33,952 nucleotides of DNA from an uncultured Pelagibacteraceae bacterium (GTDB taxonomy: Bacteria > Pseudomonadota > Alphaproteobacteria > Pelagibacterales > Pelagibacteraceae): contig CACIQS010000008.1 of the NCBI GenBank assembly GCA_902588855.1, forward strand, positions 1 through 33,952, in the 5' to 3' direction. The notes under the pieces are model-generated. The model was given only the letters and a program-made list of their open reading frames with translations. It was not told the DNA's origin and did not search any database. How positions within the stretch are numbered: position 1 is the first letter of the stretch; every line of letters starts with the position of its first letter. The position numbers and the translations under genes are program-made. Shown in pieces: positions 17,580-25,897 of the stretch.

Positions 17580-17608
17580 CTTGAAGTATCAAAAATAGTT
17601 ACCATTTA
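17580..17608 (+). promoter_or_regulatory. predicted RpoH (sigma-32) heat-shock promoter of hslVU
   Basis: CTTGAA (17580-17585) is a perfect sigma-32 -35 core. After 14 bases comes TACCATTTA (17600-17608), matching the CCCCATNTA -10 consensus except at the first two positions. hslVU is a classic sigma-32 operon in proteobacteria. The -10 ends six bases before the hslV ATG, so transcription should begin at or next to the start codon. Confidence 0.65.
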
Positions 17609-17614
17609 TTAGTT

Positions 17615-18130
17615 ATGACAACAATTGTGCTAATAAGAAAAAATAATGAAGTTGTAGTAGCTGGAGATGGGCAAGTAAGTATGGGTAATACTGTTGTCAA
17701 AAGTACAGCATCAAAGGTTAGAAAAATTGAAAAAAGAGATGTCGTTGCAGGATTTGCAGGATCAACTGCTGATGCATTAACTTTGTTTGAAAGATTAGAA
17801 GGAAAATTAGAAAAGCATGCTGGCAATTTATCGAGAGCTGCGGTTGAATTGGCAAAAGATTGGCGAACTGATAAATATTTAAGAAGGCTAGAAGCATTAA
17901 TGGCTGTAGGTGATAAAAATAATAGTTATATAATTTCTGGAACTGGAGATGTTCTAGAACCTGAAGGTAATGTGATAGGAATAGGTTCTGGTGGAAATTA
18001 TGCTTTAGCTGCAGGAAAAGTTTTAATGGAAGGTGATTTATCCGCAGAGGAAATTGCCAAAAAAGCAATTAAGATTGCAGCTGATATTTGTGTTTTTACA
18101 AATGAAAATGTTAAAATTGAGAAAATATAA
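17615..18130 (+). CDS. hslV: ATP-dependent protease subunit HslV (ClpQ)
   Basis: Threonine peptidase forming the central double ring of the HslUV protease, a bacterial proteasome relative. The 171-residue product starts [10 protein letters not shown], so removing Met exposes the catalytic Thr; this fixes the start. [51 protein letters not shown] and [17 protein letters not shown] are standard motifs. Many alphaproteobacterial relatives have extra residues before the Thr; this one has only Met. The last base of its stop is the first base of hslU. It has no Shine-Dalgarno site and sits directly behind a sigma-32-like promoter. Confidence 0.97.
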   Translation: MTTIVLIRKNNEVVVAGDGQVSMGNTVVKSTASKVRKIEKRDVVAGFAGSTADALTLFERLEGKLEKHAGNLSRAAVELAKDWRTDKYLRRLEALMAVGDKNNSYIISGTGDVLEPEGNVIGIGSGGNYALAAGKVLMEGDLSAEEIAKKAIKIAADICVFTNENVKIEKI

Positions 18131-19503
18131 TGGATAATTCAAACGTAACACCTTTGCACCCTAAAGAAAAAACTCAGAAAGAAAAAGCTTCTCTAGTAAG
18201 TGCTCTTTCACCAAGAGAAATAGTTTCAGAATTAGATCGTTTTGTTGTAGGACAAAATAAAGCAAAAAAGGCTGTTGCTGTTGCATTAAGAAATAGATGG
18301 AGAAGACAGGCTTTAGAAGGTGAAATGAAAAATGAAGTTTTACCAAAAAATATTCTAATGATTGGACCAACAGGAGTTGGAAAAACAGAAATTTCTAGAA
18401 GACTCTCAAAACTAGCAGAGGCCCCTTTTGTTAAAGTTGAAGCAACAAGATTTACAGAAGTTGGTTATGTTGGAAGAGATGTTGAGCAAATTGTTAGAGA
18501 TTTAATTGAAATTGCAATTGCAATGGAAAAAGTTAAGAAAAGAAAAGAAGTTTATGCACAAGCCCAAAAAGCTGCCGAAGAAAAAGTATTAGATGCTTTG
18601 GTAGGAAAAAAAGCAAGTCTAGCAACAAGAGAAAGTTTTAGAAAGAGACTAAGAAATGGTGACTTAGATGACAATGAAATAGAAATAGCAGTAAGCGACA
18701 CAGGTTCAAACGGTGCATCTTTTGAGATCCCTGGAATGCCAGGCGCTAATGTTGGAATGATAAACATTGGGGAAATGATTGGTAAATCTATGGGCAACAA
18801 AGAGAAAAAGAAAAAAATGACAGTTAAAGAGTCACACGAAATTTTAATTAACGATGAATCAGACAAACTAATTGAACAAGATAAAATTGTTAAAGCCGCT
18901 AAACTATCAACAGAAAATAACGGTATAGTATTTTTAGATGAAATAGACAAAATTTCAGCAAGAACAGATAGGGTTGGTGGTGATGTATCTAGGGAAGGTG
19001 TACAAAGAGATTTATTACCCCTCATAGAGGGAACAACTGTAAATACAAAACATGGTCCAATTAAAACTGACCACATTTTATTTATTGCATCAGGCGCTTT
19101 TCAACTTGCAAAGCCATCTGATCTACTACCTGAATTACAAGGAAGATTACCAATAAGAGTTGAGTTAGAGGCCTTAACTAGTGAGGATTTTAAAAGAATA
19201 TTAAAAGAACCAGATTATAGTTTAATCAAACAATATGTTGCTCTTTTAAAAACTGAAAATGTAGAGCTTGAGTTTTCTGATGATGGTATAAATACGATTG
19301 CTAACATTGCATCAGAAGTTAATGCAACGGTTGAAAATATTGGTGCCAGAAGATTACATACAATTATAGAAAAAATTTTAGATGATATTAGTTTTACAGC
19401 CACTGATAGAGCTGGAGAAAAAATTATAATAAATAAAGATTATATAAACAAGAACTTAGACAATTTAGTCAAAGATACAGATTTATCTAAATTTATTTTA
19501 TAA
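18130..19503 (+). CDS. hslU: ATP-dependent protease ATPase subunit HslU (ClpY)
   Basis: AAA+ unfoldase that feeds substrates to HslV. The 457-residue protein has [17 protein letters not shown] near the N-terminus, Walker A GPTGVGKT (residues 79-86), the conserved [13 protein letters not shown] loop (the GYVG pore motif), an intermediate I-domain, Walker B FLDEID (Asp270, Glu271), sensor region [20 protein letters not shown] and the C-terminal DLSKFIL tail that inserts into HslV. Length is normal. It is coupled to hslV by a one-base overlap. The stop TAA is followed with no gap by the stop of a convergent sulfotransferase gene. Confidence 0.98.
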   Translation: MDNSNVTPLHPKEKTQKEKASLVSALSPREIVSELDRFVVGQNKAKKAVAVALRNRWRRQALEGEMKNEVLPKNILMIGPTGVGKTEISRRLSKLAEAPFVKVEATRFTEVGYVGRDVEQIVRDLIEIAIAMEKVKKRKEVYAQAQKAAEEKVLDALVGKKASLATRESFRKRLRNGDLDDNEIEIAVSDTGSNGASFEIPGMPGANVGMINIGEMIGKSMGNKEKKKKMTVKESHEILINDESDKLIEQDKIVKAAKLSTENNGIVFLDEIDKISARTDRVGGDVSREGVQRDLLPLIEGTTVNTKHGPIKTDHILFIASGAFQLAKPSDLLPELQGRLPIRVELEALTSEDFKRILKEPDYSLIKQYVALLKTENVELEFSDDGINTIANIASEVNATVENIGARRLHTIIEKILDDISFTATDRAGEKIIINKDYINKNLDNLVKDTDLSKFIL

Positions 19504-20355
19504 TTAGATATAACCGAGTTCTTTCATTTCAGAATGAAACATTTTTTCAATTTCTTTTGAAATTTTTTTATCTAATAAATTTTTGTAATTATTTTTAGGT
19601 CCAAGGTTAAAAAATTTTACATCTGGTTTCGATTGAATTTTTACATTCTCTGAAAATCCTTCAATTTCCTCTATTTTTTTTAGTTTTGAAAAAGAGTTAG
19701 AGCTTATAGCTGCATCAAATTTATTATCTGAAAATTTTAAATTTAATTTTTCCTCAAGATAATTTCTTATTTTTAAAAATTCATTTCTCTCATTATTTAT
19801 TAAATTTTCATACTTTATTAATAAGAAATTTTTTTTAAAATTTTTCCATGAATTATAATGATTTTTCCAAGAGGAAATTAATGTAATAATATTGTTATCA
19901 TTTTCATATTCGTACTTTTTGGAAAGATCTACTCCTATTATCCTTCCCTCATCAAAAAGAAATTCTTTAGCTTCCTCATAGTTTTTCTTTGAATAATAAT
20001 TTAAAATTGAAGTTATTACATTTCTTGGGTCTCTCACGATATATATAACTCCAAAAGTATTTTCGTAATTAGTAAAACTATTTTTCCCAAAATTACACAT
20101 CACATGGTGAGTTTTAAAAAATTTAATTTTATTATCTAAATTTAAAAAATCTTGAGAGGATATCCATTTCTTGGATAGCAATTTAATATTATCGAATTCA
20201 TTCACCAAACCTCTAAAATGGGCTCTAAGTGGATATTGTGGAATAGACATTGAGTTTAAATTAGCTAAACCGTCTTCTCTATCCATTAATGAAGACAAAA
20301 AAGACCTTACCCAGGTATTTCCACTTTTTGGATATGAAGCCAACCAAACTATCAT
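19504..20355 (-). CDS. PAPS-type sulfotransferase family protein (copy 1)
   Basis: A 283-residue cytosolic-type sulfotransferase. The N-terminal WLASYPKSGNTWVRSFL holds the 5'-phosphosulfate-binding loop (YPKSGNTW, residues 8-15), KTHH (81-84) provides the candidate catalytic His, and IVRDPRNVITS (about 106-116) is the 3'-phosphate-binding motif. The acceptor is unknown; such enzymes sulfate small molecules, glycans or lipids. A clear paralogue lies at 29706-30539, with these motifs at identical residue numbers. It is the last gene after a tim44-like gene and smr (4-bp gap) and abuts the hslU stop. I see no signal peptide. Confidence 0.88.
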   Translation of the reverse strand: MIVWLASYPKSGNTWVRSFLSSLMDREDGLANLNSMSIPQYPLRAHFRGLVNEFDNIKLLSKKWISSQDFLNLDNKIKFFKTHHVMCNFGKNSFTNYENTFGVIYIVRDPRNVITSILNYYSKKNYEEAKEFLFDEGRIIGVDLSKKYEYENDNNIITLISSWKNHYNSWKNFKKNFLLIKYENLINNERNEFLKIRNYLEEKLNLKFSDNKFDAAISSNSFSKLKKIEEIEGFSENVKIQSKPDVKFFNLGPKNNYKNLLDKKISKEIEKMFHSEMKELGYI

Positions 20356-20359
20356 TTTA

Positions 20360-20770
20360 CTAACTTTTCTTTAAATATATATAAAACGCTCCTGAACCAC
20401 CATCTTCTATTTTTGCATCGGTTATTTCTCGAATTTTGCTCATTAGCAAATTATTATTTGAAATAAATTCAGGAACAGAATATTTCAATATACTTAGATC
20501 TTTAGATACATAAGGATTTTTTTCAACATTAGAATGAATACCCTTGCCTGTAACTATGATTAATTTACTAACTTTATCATCAAAAGCTTTTAAAATAAAA
20601 TTTTGTATTTTTCTATTTGCTTCCTCTAATGTAAAACCATGAAGATCTATTGTTCTTGTTTTTTCATAATTATTTTTTTTTATTCTTAAATCTTTGTTTG
20701 AAACTTTGTCCTTACTAGAAATAAAATCTTGCCAATCTTTTTTATCTTTATCTGAAATTTTATAATTCAA
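20360..20770 (-). CDS. Smr-domain protein
   Basis: A 136-residue protein with a C-terminal Smr domain, a fold linked to nuclease activity. It shows TIDLHGFTLEEANRKIQNFI (the LDLHG-type motif), the KLIIVTGKGIHSN loop (the conserved TGKG) and DGGSGAFYIYLKK at the end. The N-terminal 50 residues are charged and probably disordered. It has no MutS ATPase part, so it is one of the short stand-alone forms common in alphaproteobacteria. It follows the tim44-like gene with no gap and precedes the sulfotransferase by four bases. Confidence 0.92.
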   Translation of the reverse strand: MNYKISDKDKKDWQDFISSKDKVSNKDLRIKKNNYEKTRTIDLHGFTLEEANRKIQNFILKAFDDKVSKLIIVTGKGIHSNVEKNPYVSKDLSILKYSVPEFISNNNLLMSKIREITDAKIEDGGSGAFYIYLKKS

Positions 20771-21367
20771 TTAAGTTAATATATTTACCAACTGCCAATT
20801 TGGATTTGCAGATGTAGTATCTCTAGAAAAAACCCAGGTGTCATAAATCTTTTTAATTTTTTCTGGATCCCCAGAGACAATCTTTTTTTCTTTATCTCTG
20901 ATACAAGTGATTACTTCTGCTATAAAATCAACTGTAACATTTAGAATGTTTCCATTTTTTTTATGTTCTTTTATTTCAGCTTTATTTACTCCAATAAAAG
21001 TAATTTCTGCAACGTGCCCTCTTTTTGCTCTTTCTTTTAACGCATCATCAAATTTATTAAAAATATCCTTATTCAATAAAGGTTTGGCATTTGTTATTTT
21101 GTTATCGTTGTCGCTAAAATCAGTAATAATTGTTTCATAGGCAATTTTGGCACCTACCAAAAATTCTTTTTTAGCTTTATCATCAAATTTTTCATTTACT
21201 TTTTTATTCTGATCTACCTTAATTTTTTGTAACACTTCTTGAAATTGAGCTGGGGATTTTCCCTCATAGCCAGTTCTTTTACCAAGAATGCCCCTCAATC
21301 TTAAAAAAATAAACCCCGCAATCATTGCAAGTAGAATAATGTCGATGTACTCAAAACTGTAATTCAT
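20771..21367 (-). CDS. Tim44-like domain protein (TimA-like)
   Basis: A 198-residue protein with one N-terminal membrane segment (about residues 8-25, IDIILLAMIAGFIFLRL) followed by GILGKRTGYEGKSP and a C-terminal Tim44-like domain (from about residue 70). The R-x-x-LG-x-RTG junction after the membrane segment is typical of alphaproteobacterial Tim44-like proteins, which are anchored in the inner membrane with the domain in the cytoplasm and are related to the mitochondrial import motor subunit. It is divergent from fxsA and leads an operon with smr and a sulfotransferase. Confidence 0.9.
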   Translation of the reverse strand: MNYSFEYIDIILLAMIAGFIFLRLRGILGKRTGYEGKSPAQFQEVLQKIKVDQNKKVNEKFDDKAKKEFLVGAKIAYETIITDFSDNDNKITNAKPLLNKDIFNKFDDALKERAKRGHVAEITFIGVNKAEIKEHKKNGNILNVTVDFIAEVITCIRDKEKKIVSGDPEKIKKIYDTWVFSRDTTSANPNWQLVNILT

Positions 21368-21388
21368 AATTAGATAGTAATTACTCTA

Positions 21389-21417
21389 TTGATTAATTTC
21401 AACCAGCAATTTAGATT
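21389..21417 (+). promoter_or_regulatory. predicted sigma-70 promoter of fxsA-secB
   Basis: TTGATT (21389-21394) and TAGATT (21412-21417) are separated by 17 bases. The -10 ends eight bases before the fxsA ATG at 21426. An AAGGA (21418-21422) lies between them, so either it is a Shine-Dalgarno site and the true promoter is elsewhere, or the mRNA starts too close to the ATG to use it. Confidence 0.4.
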
Positions 21418-21425
21418 AAGGACAA

Positions 21426-21842
21426 ATGAACCCAATATTATTTTCAATCATTTTTATACCTGTTGTAGAAATTTACCTTTTTATTAAAATAGGAGCTCAA
21501 ATTGGAGCATTAACGACTATTTTGTTAATCTTTATTACAGCTATTCTTGGTGTGTATTATGCTCGATATGAGGGATTAAACACTTTGAAGGCTGGTTTCA
21601 CTCAATTAAGTAAACATCAAACTCCAGCCTATGAAGTAATATCAGGAGCTACTATTGCATTTGCTGCTTTACTTTTAATTATTCCAGGTTTTGCAACAGA
21701 TGTGTTAGGATTTTTTTTGATATTTCCGATTACCAGAAAAATTATTTTAAATAAATTTTCAAAAAAGTTAAAAAAAAAAAATACGAAAAATAATTTTATT
21801 GATGGAGAATTTGAAGATATAGATGATCGAGATGTCAAATAA
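21426..21842 (+). CDS. fxsA: FxsA family membrane protein
   Basis: A 138-residue inner-membrane protein with FxsA family features: an N-terminal PILFSIIFIPVVEIYLFIKI span, IGALTTILLIFITAILGVYY and ATIAFAALLLIIPGFATDVLGFFLI with the conserved PGF-D-GF-L pattern; three or four spans. In E. coli FxsA suppresses F-plasmid exclusion of phage T7; its normal role is unknown. The lysine-rich C-terminal tail is encoded through a run of twelve A residues (21770-21781). The last bases overlap the start of secB. Confidence 0.93.
   Translation: MNPILFSIIFIPVVEIYLFIKIGAQIGALTTILLIFITAILGVYYARYEGLNTLKAGFTQLSKHQTPAYEVISGATIAFAALLLIIPGFATDVLGFFLIFPITRKIILNKFSKKLKKKNTKNNFIDGEFEDIDDRDVK
21770..21781 (+). repeat. 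A12 homopolymer inside fxsA
   Basis: Twelve consecutive A bases within the fxsA reading frame, encoding part of KKLKKKNTKNN. It is the longest A run I noticed within a gene here and is a potential site for replication or transcription slippage; it is also a place where sequencing errors are likely. Confidence 0.85.
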
Positions 21843-22254
21843 ATACGAAATATTAGGAAAATACATTAAAGATCTTTCAAGTGAAACACCAGACGTGGAA
21901 ACCTATTTGTTTGTTAGAGACAGTATTAATAAATATCAATTAGGAATTGATATAAACTCTAAAGCTTTAAAAAATAAAATGATAGAAATAAACACAAAAT
22001 TTAAATTTGAGGACAAACAAGAAAATAAAAAAAAATCATATTTTGAAATAATCTATTCAACTGTAATCAAACTTCATGATGAAATAAAGGATAAGAAAGA
22101 ATTAGAAAAGATCATTTTATGTGATGTTCAAACAGAAATATATCCAGATTTAGAAAAAGCTCTTTTAGATTTGTTGCATAATTCAGGCTATCCAGGAATA
22201 AAATTTGAAAAAAAAGTTGATTTTGAAAATTTATACAAACAAAAATTTAATTAA
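21832..22254 (+). CDS. secB: SecB-like protein-export chaperone
   Basis: A 140-residue SecB-family chaperone that keeps exported proteins unfolded and delivers them to SecA. The sequence opens NKYEILGKYIKDLSSETPDVETYLF, close to the SecB beta-strand 1 region, and ends with YPDLEKALLDLLHNSGYPGIKF, matching the conserved C-terminal helix and PP-F loop of alphaproteobacterial SecB. Identity is lower than usual and it is slightly short. I chose the ATG at 21832 (MSNKYEIL); the in-frame ATG at 21823 would add MIE. It overlaps fxsA by 11 bases. Its stop overlaps the convergent dnaQ stop in a TTAA palindrome. Confidence 0.88.
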   Translation: MSNKYEILGKYIKDLSSETPDVETYLFVRDSINKYQLGIDINSKALKNKMIEINTKFKFEDKQENKKKSYFEIIYSTVIKLHDEIKDKKELEKIILCDVQTEIYPDLEKALLDLLHNSGYPGIKFEKKVDFENLYKQKFN

Positions 22255-22910
22255 AAATAATTTTTCTTTAAATAAGTTTTTAAATATTCTTTGTGTTTTT
22301 CTAGTTCTTCATTTGAAGGTAAAATTACTTTTTTATAATATTCAATTTTTAAACTTTGATTTTTCTCTGCCTCCAAATTATCTTTTAAATCTAATGATGG
22401 TTCTTTTTGATCAATTAAATTAATATAAACTTTTGTTAATAAATCACAGTCTATTAATGCAGTGTGATGTATTCTTCTAGAATTATCTATTCTAAATCTT
22501 TTACACAAAGCATCCAAACTAATTTGAGAACCTGGATACTTATTTCTTGCTAATGTTAATGTATCAATAATTTCATTTTGTATTTTATTTTTTCCAAACA
22601 ATTGTAATTCATTGTTTAAATGAGATATATCAAATTCTGCATTATGGATAACAAGTCTTTTATCTTTAATAAATTTCAAAAAATCATCTACCACTTCGCT
22701 AAATTTTTTTTGCTTTGATAGAAATTCATCAGAATAACCGTGTACTTCAAAAGCTTTTTGAGAAACTTTTCTTTCAGGATTGAGATAGCAATGAAATTTA
22801 TTTTGAGTAGGGATTAAATTATCTAATTCTATACAACCTATTTCTACAATTCTATGGCCATCTTTTACAGATATTCCGGTTGTTTCTGTATCTAAAACTA
22901 TTTCTCGCAT
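22251..22910 (-). CDS. dnaQ: DNA polymerase III epsilon subunit (3'-5' exonuclease)
   Basis: Proofreading exonuclease of the replicative polymerase. The 219-residue protein has ExoI VLDTETTG (Asp7, Glu9), ExoII VIHNAEFDISHL (Asp94) and ExoIII HHTALIDCDLL (His149, Asp154) motifs, all in the right order for the DEDDh family. The C-terminus, which in E. coli binds the alpha subunit, is lysine-rich. It is the last gene of ppsR-maf-aroE-coaE-dnaQ; the coaE stop is directly before its start. Placing dnaQ next to coaE and aroE is a typical alphaproteobacterial arrangement. Confidence 0.96.
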   Translation of the reverse strand: MREIVLDTETTGISVKDGHRIVEIGCIELDNLIPTQNKFHCYLNPERKVSQKAFEVHGYSDEFLSKQKKFSEVVDDFLKFIKDKRLVIHNAEFDISHLNNELQLFGKNKIQNEIIDTLTLARNKYPGSQISLDALCKRFRIDNSRRIHHTALIDCDLLTKVYINLIDQKEPSLDLKDNLEAEKNQSLKIEYYKKVILPSNEELEKHKEYLKTYLKKNYF

Positions 22911-23480
22911 TTAAGAAATTTCTTTTAAAATTTTTTTAATCTCTTTTTTAACAGGGTTTTCTTTAAAAGTATTTTTAATTATAAAGTGTGCCTTTTTCTT
23001 CTTATAATTTGGGTTAAATTGTATTTTTCTAAACATATTTATTATTTTAATATTAAAATTTGATCTTTTAGCAATTTTTTTATCAATATCTTTTTTTTTA
23101 GATTCAACAAAAATTAAGACATCATTTTGATTAAAAATTTTATTCTCAATTAATAATGGAATATCTAAAATAACAAATTTTTTATTTTTATTTTTTATTA
23201 AAAATATTCTTAATTTTTCTCTAATTTCTTTATGCACAATATTAATTATTTTTTTAAGATTATTTTTGTTTTTTAATATTGCTTTTGTAATTTCGTTCTT
23301 ATCTACAGGAAAGGTATTGATATATTTGGGTAATTTTTTTTTTAGTTTTAAATAAATCTTTCTGTCTTTTTTATATAATTTTGATACCTCATGATCTGCA
23401 TTAAAAACTGGATATCCAAAATTATTAGCTACGAACGTCTTTCCAGACCCAATATCGCCAACTATACCTATTCTAATCAT
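22911..23480 (-). CDS. coaE: dephospho-CoA kinase
   Basis: Final step of coenzyme A synthesis, phosphorylating dephospho-CoA. The 189-residue P-loop kinase begins MIRIGIVGDIGSGKTFVANN with the Walker A GDIGSGKT, then VFNADHEVSKLY containing the conserved Asp of the family, VHKEIREKLR in the CoA domain, and FVILDIPLLIENK matching the Walker B-like strand. It is unusually rich in lysine and isoleucine, reflecting base composition. It overlaps aroE by eight bases at its start. Confidence 0.95.
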   Translation of the reverse strand: MIRIGIVGDIGSGKTFVANNFGYPVFNADHEVSKLYKKDRKIYLKLKKKLPKYINTFPVDKNEITKAILKNKNNLKKIINIVHKEIREKLRIFLIKNKNKKFVILDIPLLIENKIFNQNDVLIFVESKKKDIDKKIAKRSNFNIKIINMFRKIQFNPNYKKKKAHFIIKNTFKENPVKKEIKKILKEIS

Positions 23481-24267
23481 TATTTAATAATTTAAGAATT
23501 TTGTCATCTACACTCGGCTCTAGGCCGTGCCACAATTTAAATGCTTCAAAAGCTTGATAAATAAACATAAATTTACCATTTTCTGTTTGATTCCCTAATT
23601 TTTTTCCATCTTTTAAAAAATTAGTTTCACCAGGATTATAAATAACATCGTAAAACAACTTTCCATCACCAATATTTGGGGTGTTTAAATCGATAGTCTC
23701 ATTATTTAAACCTAAACTGGTAGCATTAATTATTATATCAAACTCAGGTATTTCACCCCAACTCACAATATTTATTTTATTAAATTGAGATTTTAAATTT
23801 TCGGCTTTTTTATAAGTTCTATTGCTTACGGTTATTTTGGATGCTCCCATTTTATTTAAAGCAAAAATAATTGATGGGACAACTCCACCAGCGCCTAAAA
23901 TTAAAATTTTTTTATCTTTAACATTATAATTCAGATTATTTATTGCCTTTTGAAAACCAATAATATCCGTATTGTGACCAATTAAATTACCATTATGAAA
24001 ACTAATTGTATTTACTGATTGCGTTTGTTCTGCCTCTGAGCTTAGTTTATCTAAGAAGGGAATTACAGTTTTTTTAAATGGAACGGTAACATTACAGCCA
24101 TTTATTTCTTGATTTTTCATTTTAAGAATGAAATTTTCAATTTCATTTTCTTCAAGTTTAATTTTTTCATAAATTGCATTAATATTTTTTTGTTTTAACC
24201 AAAAGTTATGCAGTTTTGGAGACAAAGAATGATTAATCGGGTTTCCAATTACAAAATATTTTTTCAT
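23473..24267 (-). CDS. aroE: shikimate dehydrogenase
   Basis: NADPH-dependent reduction of 3-dehydroshikimate in aromatic amino acid synthesis. The 264-residue enzyme begins MKKYFVIGNPINHSLSPKLH; the SLSP motif binds shikimate, Lys65 in NVTVPFKK is the catalytic base, and Asp101 in GHNTDIIGF is its partner. ILILGAGGVVPSIIFALNK is the dinucleotide-binding loop and NRT follows as the NADP phosphate site. It overlaps maf by four bases and coaE by eight. Confidence 0.97.
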   Translation of the reverse strand: MKKYFVIGNPINHSLSPKLHNFWLKQKNINAIYEKIKLEENEIENFILKMKNQEINGCNVTVPFKKTVIPFLDKLSSEAEQTQSVNTISFHNGNLIGHNTDIIGFQKAINNLNYNVKDKKILILGAGGVVPSIIFALNKMGASKITVSNRTYKKAENLKSQFNKINIVSWGEIPEFDIIINATSLGLNNETIDLNTPNIGDGKLFYDVIYNPGETNFLKDGKKLGNQTENGKFMFIYQAFEAFKLWHGLEPSVDDKILKLLNND

Positions 24268-24851
24268 TTATGTAAATTTAAATATTCTTTGATTTTTTTT
24301 ATAGGTAAACCCATTATTGTATCTTCATCTCCTTCTATGCTGCTGAACAAATTTCTACCCTCCCTCTCAATTTGATAGACATTATAAGCATAAAGATTTT
24401 CATCAGATATTTTAGATAAATATTCCGACAATTCTGGATCTGAAAAATTTTTCATTGTTAAAGTTGCTTTATCAGTATAGTTCCAAATCATTGAGCCATT
24501 TTTTGAAATACAAACAGAACTTATCAAAAAGTGTGATTTTCCGTTAAGTTTCTTTAATATTGTCATTGCCTCTTGCCTGCTCTCAGGTTTTGAAATTAAC
24601 TCTCCATTTAAATCGATGACACTATCTGCGCCAAGTACTATTTTGTCTTGAATTTTGGCACTAACTTTATTTGCTTTTAATTCTGCTAAATTTTTTGAAA
24701 TAATTTCTGGACTGGCATTTTCTTTAAGTAAAGATAATTTTACAATATCTTCATCAACGTTCGAGGGTTCTACGGCGCTTTTTATATTATTTTTATCTAA
24801 AATATCTTTTCTGATTTTGCTTTTAGAAGCTAGAATAATTTTACTTAGCAT
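24264..24851 (-). CDS. maf: Maf-family nucleoside triphosphate pyrophosphatase
   Basis: Pyrophosphatase acting on nucleotides, including non-canonical ones in the family. The 195-residue protein begins MLSKIILASKSKIRKDIL, contains VLGADSVIDLNGELISKP with the catalytic Asp, SHFLISSVCI, and ends EGDEDTIMGLPIKKI, all family signatures. Which Maf subtype (dTTP/UTP or m7GTP) I cannot decide. Its first 11 bases overlap the end of ppsR and its stop overlaps the aroE ATG, indicating a coupled operon. Confidence 0.94.
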   Translation of the reverse strand: MLSKIILASKSKIRKDILDKNNIKSAVEPSNVDEDIVKLSLLKENASPEIISKNLAELKANKVSAKIQDKIVLGADSVIDLNGELISKPESRQEAMTILKKLNGKSHFLISSVCISKNGSMIWNYTDKATLTMKNFSDPELSEYLSKISDENLYAYNVYQIEREGRNLFSSIEGDEDTIMGLPIKKIKEYLNLHK

Positions 24852-25668
24852 TGTTTAGGAATATTTCGTGTATTTTAATTATAGAAGCAGCGGTTTCCTC
24901 AACAGATTTTCTTGTTACATCAATCAAAGGCCATTTGTATTTTTGGAATGTTTTTTTTGCTTGTAGAACTTCTTTTTTTATACTCTCTAAATTAGTATAA
25001 TCTATACTTTCGGTTTCTTTTAAAGAATTCATTCTATTTTTTCTTAGATCTGCCAGTCTTTCAGGTTCAGTGCTTAATCCAACAACACAAGTCATATGAG
25101 GATTTTGTTTAAGTTTTTCTGGCAGAGAATTTTCGTTTACCAAAGGAATATTTGAAGTTTTAAAGCCTTTGTTGGCGAGATAAATGGATGTTGGTGTTTT
25201 GCTGGTTCTACTAACACCAACAAGAATAATATCTGATTTTTCAACCTCGCTGATTAGATTACCGTCATCATGATTCATAGTAAATTGAATTGCTTCAATC
25301 CTATCATAATATTCATCGTTCAAAACATGTTGTCCGCTTGGTTCGTGTGTCGCTTTTTGATTAAGAATTTTAGAAAAATTTAAAATTAAATTACCCAATA
25401 CTCCAAAACATGGTATCTCTTTTTTTTCACTTTCGTTTGCTAAATATTTGGCAAGATTATTTTCCACGATAGTATATAAAATTATTGAATTTTCATATTT
25501 TTTTGCGTCTTCCAAAATTTTTAAAATTTGATTTTCTGTTCTTGTAAAAGAATAAGAATGAACTTTGTATTCTATGTTTAAAAATTGTGCCTTGAGAGCT
25601 AAAAATATCCTATCTAAGGTTTCTCCGGTTGAATCTGATATTAAATAAATTTGATATGTATTGCTCAT
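24841..25668 (-). CDS. ppsR: PPDK/PEP synthase regulatory kinase-pyrophosphorylase
   Basis: Member of the DUF299/PEP synthetase regulatory family, bifunctional enzymes that inactivate by ADP-dependent phosphorylation and reactivate by Pi-dependent dephosphorylation either pyruvate phosphate dikinase or PEP synthase. The 275-residue protein begins YQIYLISDSTGETLDRIFLA, the family N-terminus, and carries the P-loop GVSRTSKTPTSIYLANKG. FGVLGNLI and EYYDRIEAIQFTMNHDDG are also conserved. The target enzyme is not in the window. It is the first gene of the operon running left from the proposed origin; a conserved neighbour of hemE in alphaproteobacteria. Confidence 0.95.
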   Translation of the reverse strand: MSNTYQIYLISDSTGETLDRIFLALKAQFLNIEYKVHSYSFTRTENQILKILEDAKKYENSIILYTIVENNLAKYLANESEKKEIPCFGVLGNLILNFSKILNQKATHEPSGQHVLNDEYYDRIEAIQFTMNHDDGNLISEVEKSDIILVGVSRTSKTPTSIYLANKGFKTSNIPLVNENSLPEKLKQNPHMTCVVGLSTEPERLADLRKNRMNSLKETESIDYTNLESIKKEVLQAKKTFQKYKWPLIDVTRKSVEETAASIIKIHEIFLNNAK

Positions 25669-25782
25669 GAAAAAATTGTTAATAAATTTGTATTATTTTA
25701 ATTAAATTATACAATTTTAAATTTTCCTAATAACGCTTGTAAAACTAGGTTTTTATTAACAATAATAATAAATAGGCAAAAA

Positions 25783-25791
25783 CTATCCACA
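25783..25791 (+). promoter_or_regulatory. DnaA-box-like site (one mismatch)
   Basis: CTATCCACA differs from the high-affinity DnaA box TTATCCACA only at the first base. It lies in the middle of the proposed origin. Confidence 0.5.
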
Positions 25792-25888
25792 AAAATTAAA
25801 ATAATTAAAAAAGCTTCATTTTAAACAATTTTAATCATGAAACATGTTAGTAAATAGTGAATATAATGTTTATAAAAAATAATCACCT

Positions 25889-25897
25889 TTATTCACA
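25889..25897 (+). promoter_or_regulatory. DnaA box overlapping the hemE -35
   Basis: TTATTCACA fits the TTWTNCACA consensus fully. Its last six bases are the -35 of the predicted hemE promoter, so DnaA binding could affect hemE transcription. Confidence 0.55.

Noticed and set aside
18552..19076. Minus-strand open frame of 174 codons inside hslU
   Set aside because: Antisense to conserved AAA+ motifs; composition is typical of a shadow frame and no start context supports it.
22205..22423. Plus-strand open frame of 72 codons across the secB-dnaQ junction
   Set aside because: It overlaps both real genes, and its sequence is low-complexity Leu/Phe/Asn.
25695..25725. Possible CtrA site (TTAA-N7-TTAA) near ppsR
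   Set aside because: TTAA is so common in this AT-rich gap that chance matches are expected, and I could not find an exact spaced pair with supporting context.
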